Assembly (NCBI GenBank): GCA_910585135.1
Contig: CAJUEB010000122.1
Span: 972 to 6,798 of the forward strand
Direction of reading: 5' to 3'
Length of the DNA: 5,827 nt
DNA from: an uncultured Eubacteriales bacterium
Lineage (GTDB): Bacteria > Bacillota > Clostridia > Peptostreptococcales > Anaerovoracaceae
The notes below the pieces were generated by a model. It was given only the letters and a program-made list of their open reading frames with translations, did not search any database and was not told where the DNA came from. A program made the translations under genes and the position numbers. This document shows, piece after piece, positions 5,493 through 5,827 of this stretch. Each line of letters begins with the position of its first letter. Positions within the stretch are counted from its first letter, which is position 1.

Positions 5493-5827
5493 TTAAGACC
5501 TGCGGGCAGGCCTCGTAAGCGGTCCCACAACCGCCGAATAATATACATACATCTGTTTAATCCCGTAGATATCAAGAATCCTGATATCCTGATTGGAATA
5601 TTCCTGTAAAATAATGTAATTGATTCCTACGCCGATCAGGAATCCGTCGAAATCCTGCGTCGTATTCGACCCGATCAGCTGCTGCACCCGCACAAACCGG
5701 CCGATCTGCGTTCTGAAAATGCCGTTCAGATACTGCAACGAGTTGTAATCCAGAATTTCGCTGTATTCTTCCGGCAGAAGCGGATTCGCCGGAACGGTAA
5801 AGGTAGGATTATTCGGAAGTATCTGCG
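5493..5827 (-). CDS. GerQ-like spore coat protein (probable), 5' end cut by window edge
   Basis: The frame is already open at 5827 and ends at TAA 5495-5493, leaving 110 visible residues; the true start is outside the window. A TTG inside the frame gives an apparent shorter product, but coding sense continues upstream of it (PTFTVPANPLLPEEYSEI), so that is not the start. The visible part is a proline-rich linker then a compact beta-rich domain: YLNGIFRTQIGRFVRV, IGSN, DGFLIGVGINYIILQE and DIYGIKQMYVYYS. The order of a short helix with LR/FR-T-IG, a turn, a G-x-I/V-x-x-x-G-x-x-Y/H-I-I strand and a closing IYxIKxVxxY strand resembles the C-terminal domain of GerQ, a Bacillus coat protein that is cross-linked and needed for proper germination. 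The resemblance is by memory of the pattern and is moderate. An uncharacterised coat-associated relative is the main alternative. There is no signal peptide or membrane segment in the visible part. Confidence 0.55.
   Translation of the reverse strand, partial: QILPNNPTFTVPANPLLPEEYSEILDYNSLQYLNGIFRTQIGRFVRVQQLIGSNTTQDFDGFLIGVGINYIILQEYSNQDIRILDIYGIKQMYVYYSAVVGPLTRPARRS

Noticed and set aside
1..5827. Mobile elements, CRISPR arrays, tRNA or rRNA genes
   Set aside because: I saw no transposase, regularly spaced repeats, attachment-site duplications, cloverleaf-like segments or rRNA signatures on either strand.

Overview
The window looks like chromosomal DNA from a spore-forming member of the Clostridia (Bacillota). 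The grounds are a clostridial-type one-carbon folate operon (separate fhs, fchA and folD), a folate ECF importer behind a tetrahydrofolate (THF) riboswitch, an XpaC-family membrane protein, a probable GerQ-like spore coat protein, strong AGGAGG-type ribosome binding sites and sigma-A-like promoters. Base composition is roughly balanced. Genus and species cannot be named from this stretch. Every supported gene is on the minus strand, so transcription runs from high to low coordinates.

Layout in transcription order. (1) 5827-5493: the C-terminal part of a small protein resembling the GerQ spore coat family, closed by an intrinsic terminator at 5473-5448. (2) 5447-5150: a gene-free stretch with a small palindrome, an AT-rich block, a good promoter (5329-5302) and a leader of about 145 nt with potential for nested RNA hairpins. 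(3) 5149-1290: a compact one-carbon operon. It contains fhs (formate-THF ligase), fchA (methenyl-THF cyclohydrolase; GTG start, 26 nt gap) and folD (methylene-THF dehydrogenase; its ATG abuts the fchA stop). A 162-nt gap then holds a THF riboswitch, followed by folT (folate importer S component). (4) 1289-1052: a short gene-free stretch with the operon terminator (1155-1108), whose T-tract overlaps the -35 region of the next promoter. (5) 1051-1: xpaC, cut by the window edge; in this family a telA-like gene commonly follows, but it would lie outside.

How the genes work together. Fhs charges THF with formate to give 10-formyl-THF. FchA interconverts 10-formyl- and 5,10-methenyl-THF. FolD interconverts methenyl- and methylene-THF with a nicotinamide cofactor. 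FolT, with a shared ECF energising module encoded elsewhere, imports folate. The FolD here lacks the lysine and glutamine used by bifunctional FolDs for the cyclohydrolase step, which explains why fchA sits beside it. The riboswitch lies after the enzyme genes and before the importer, so high reduced folate should silence import without silencing the enzymes.

Most notable points: the intra-operon THF riboswitch with a readable two-state expression platform that buries the folT ribosome binding site, the apparently dehydrogenase-only FolD, and a structured fhs leader that I could not assign to a known class. No mobile element, CRISPR array, tRNA, rRNA or plus-strand gene was seen.
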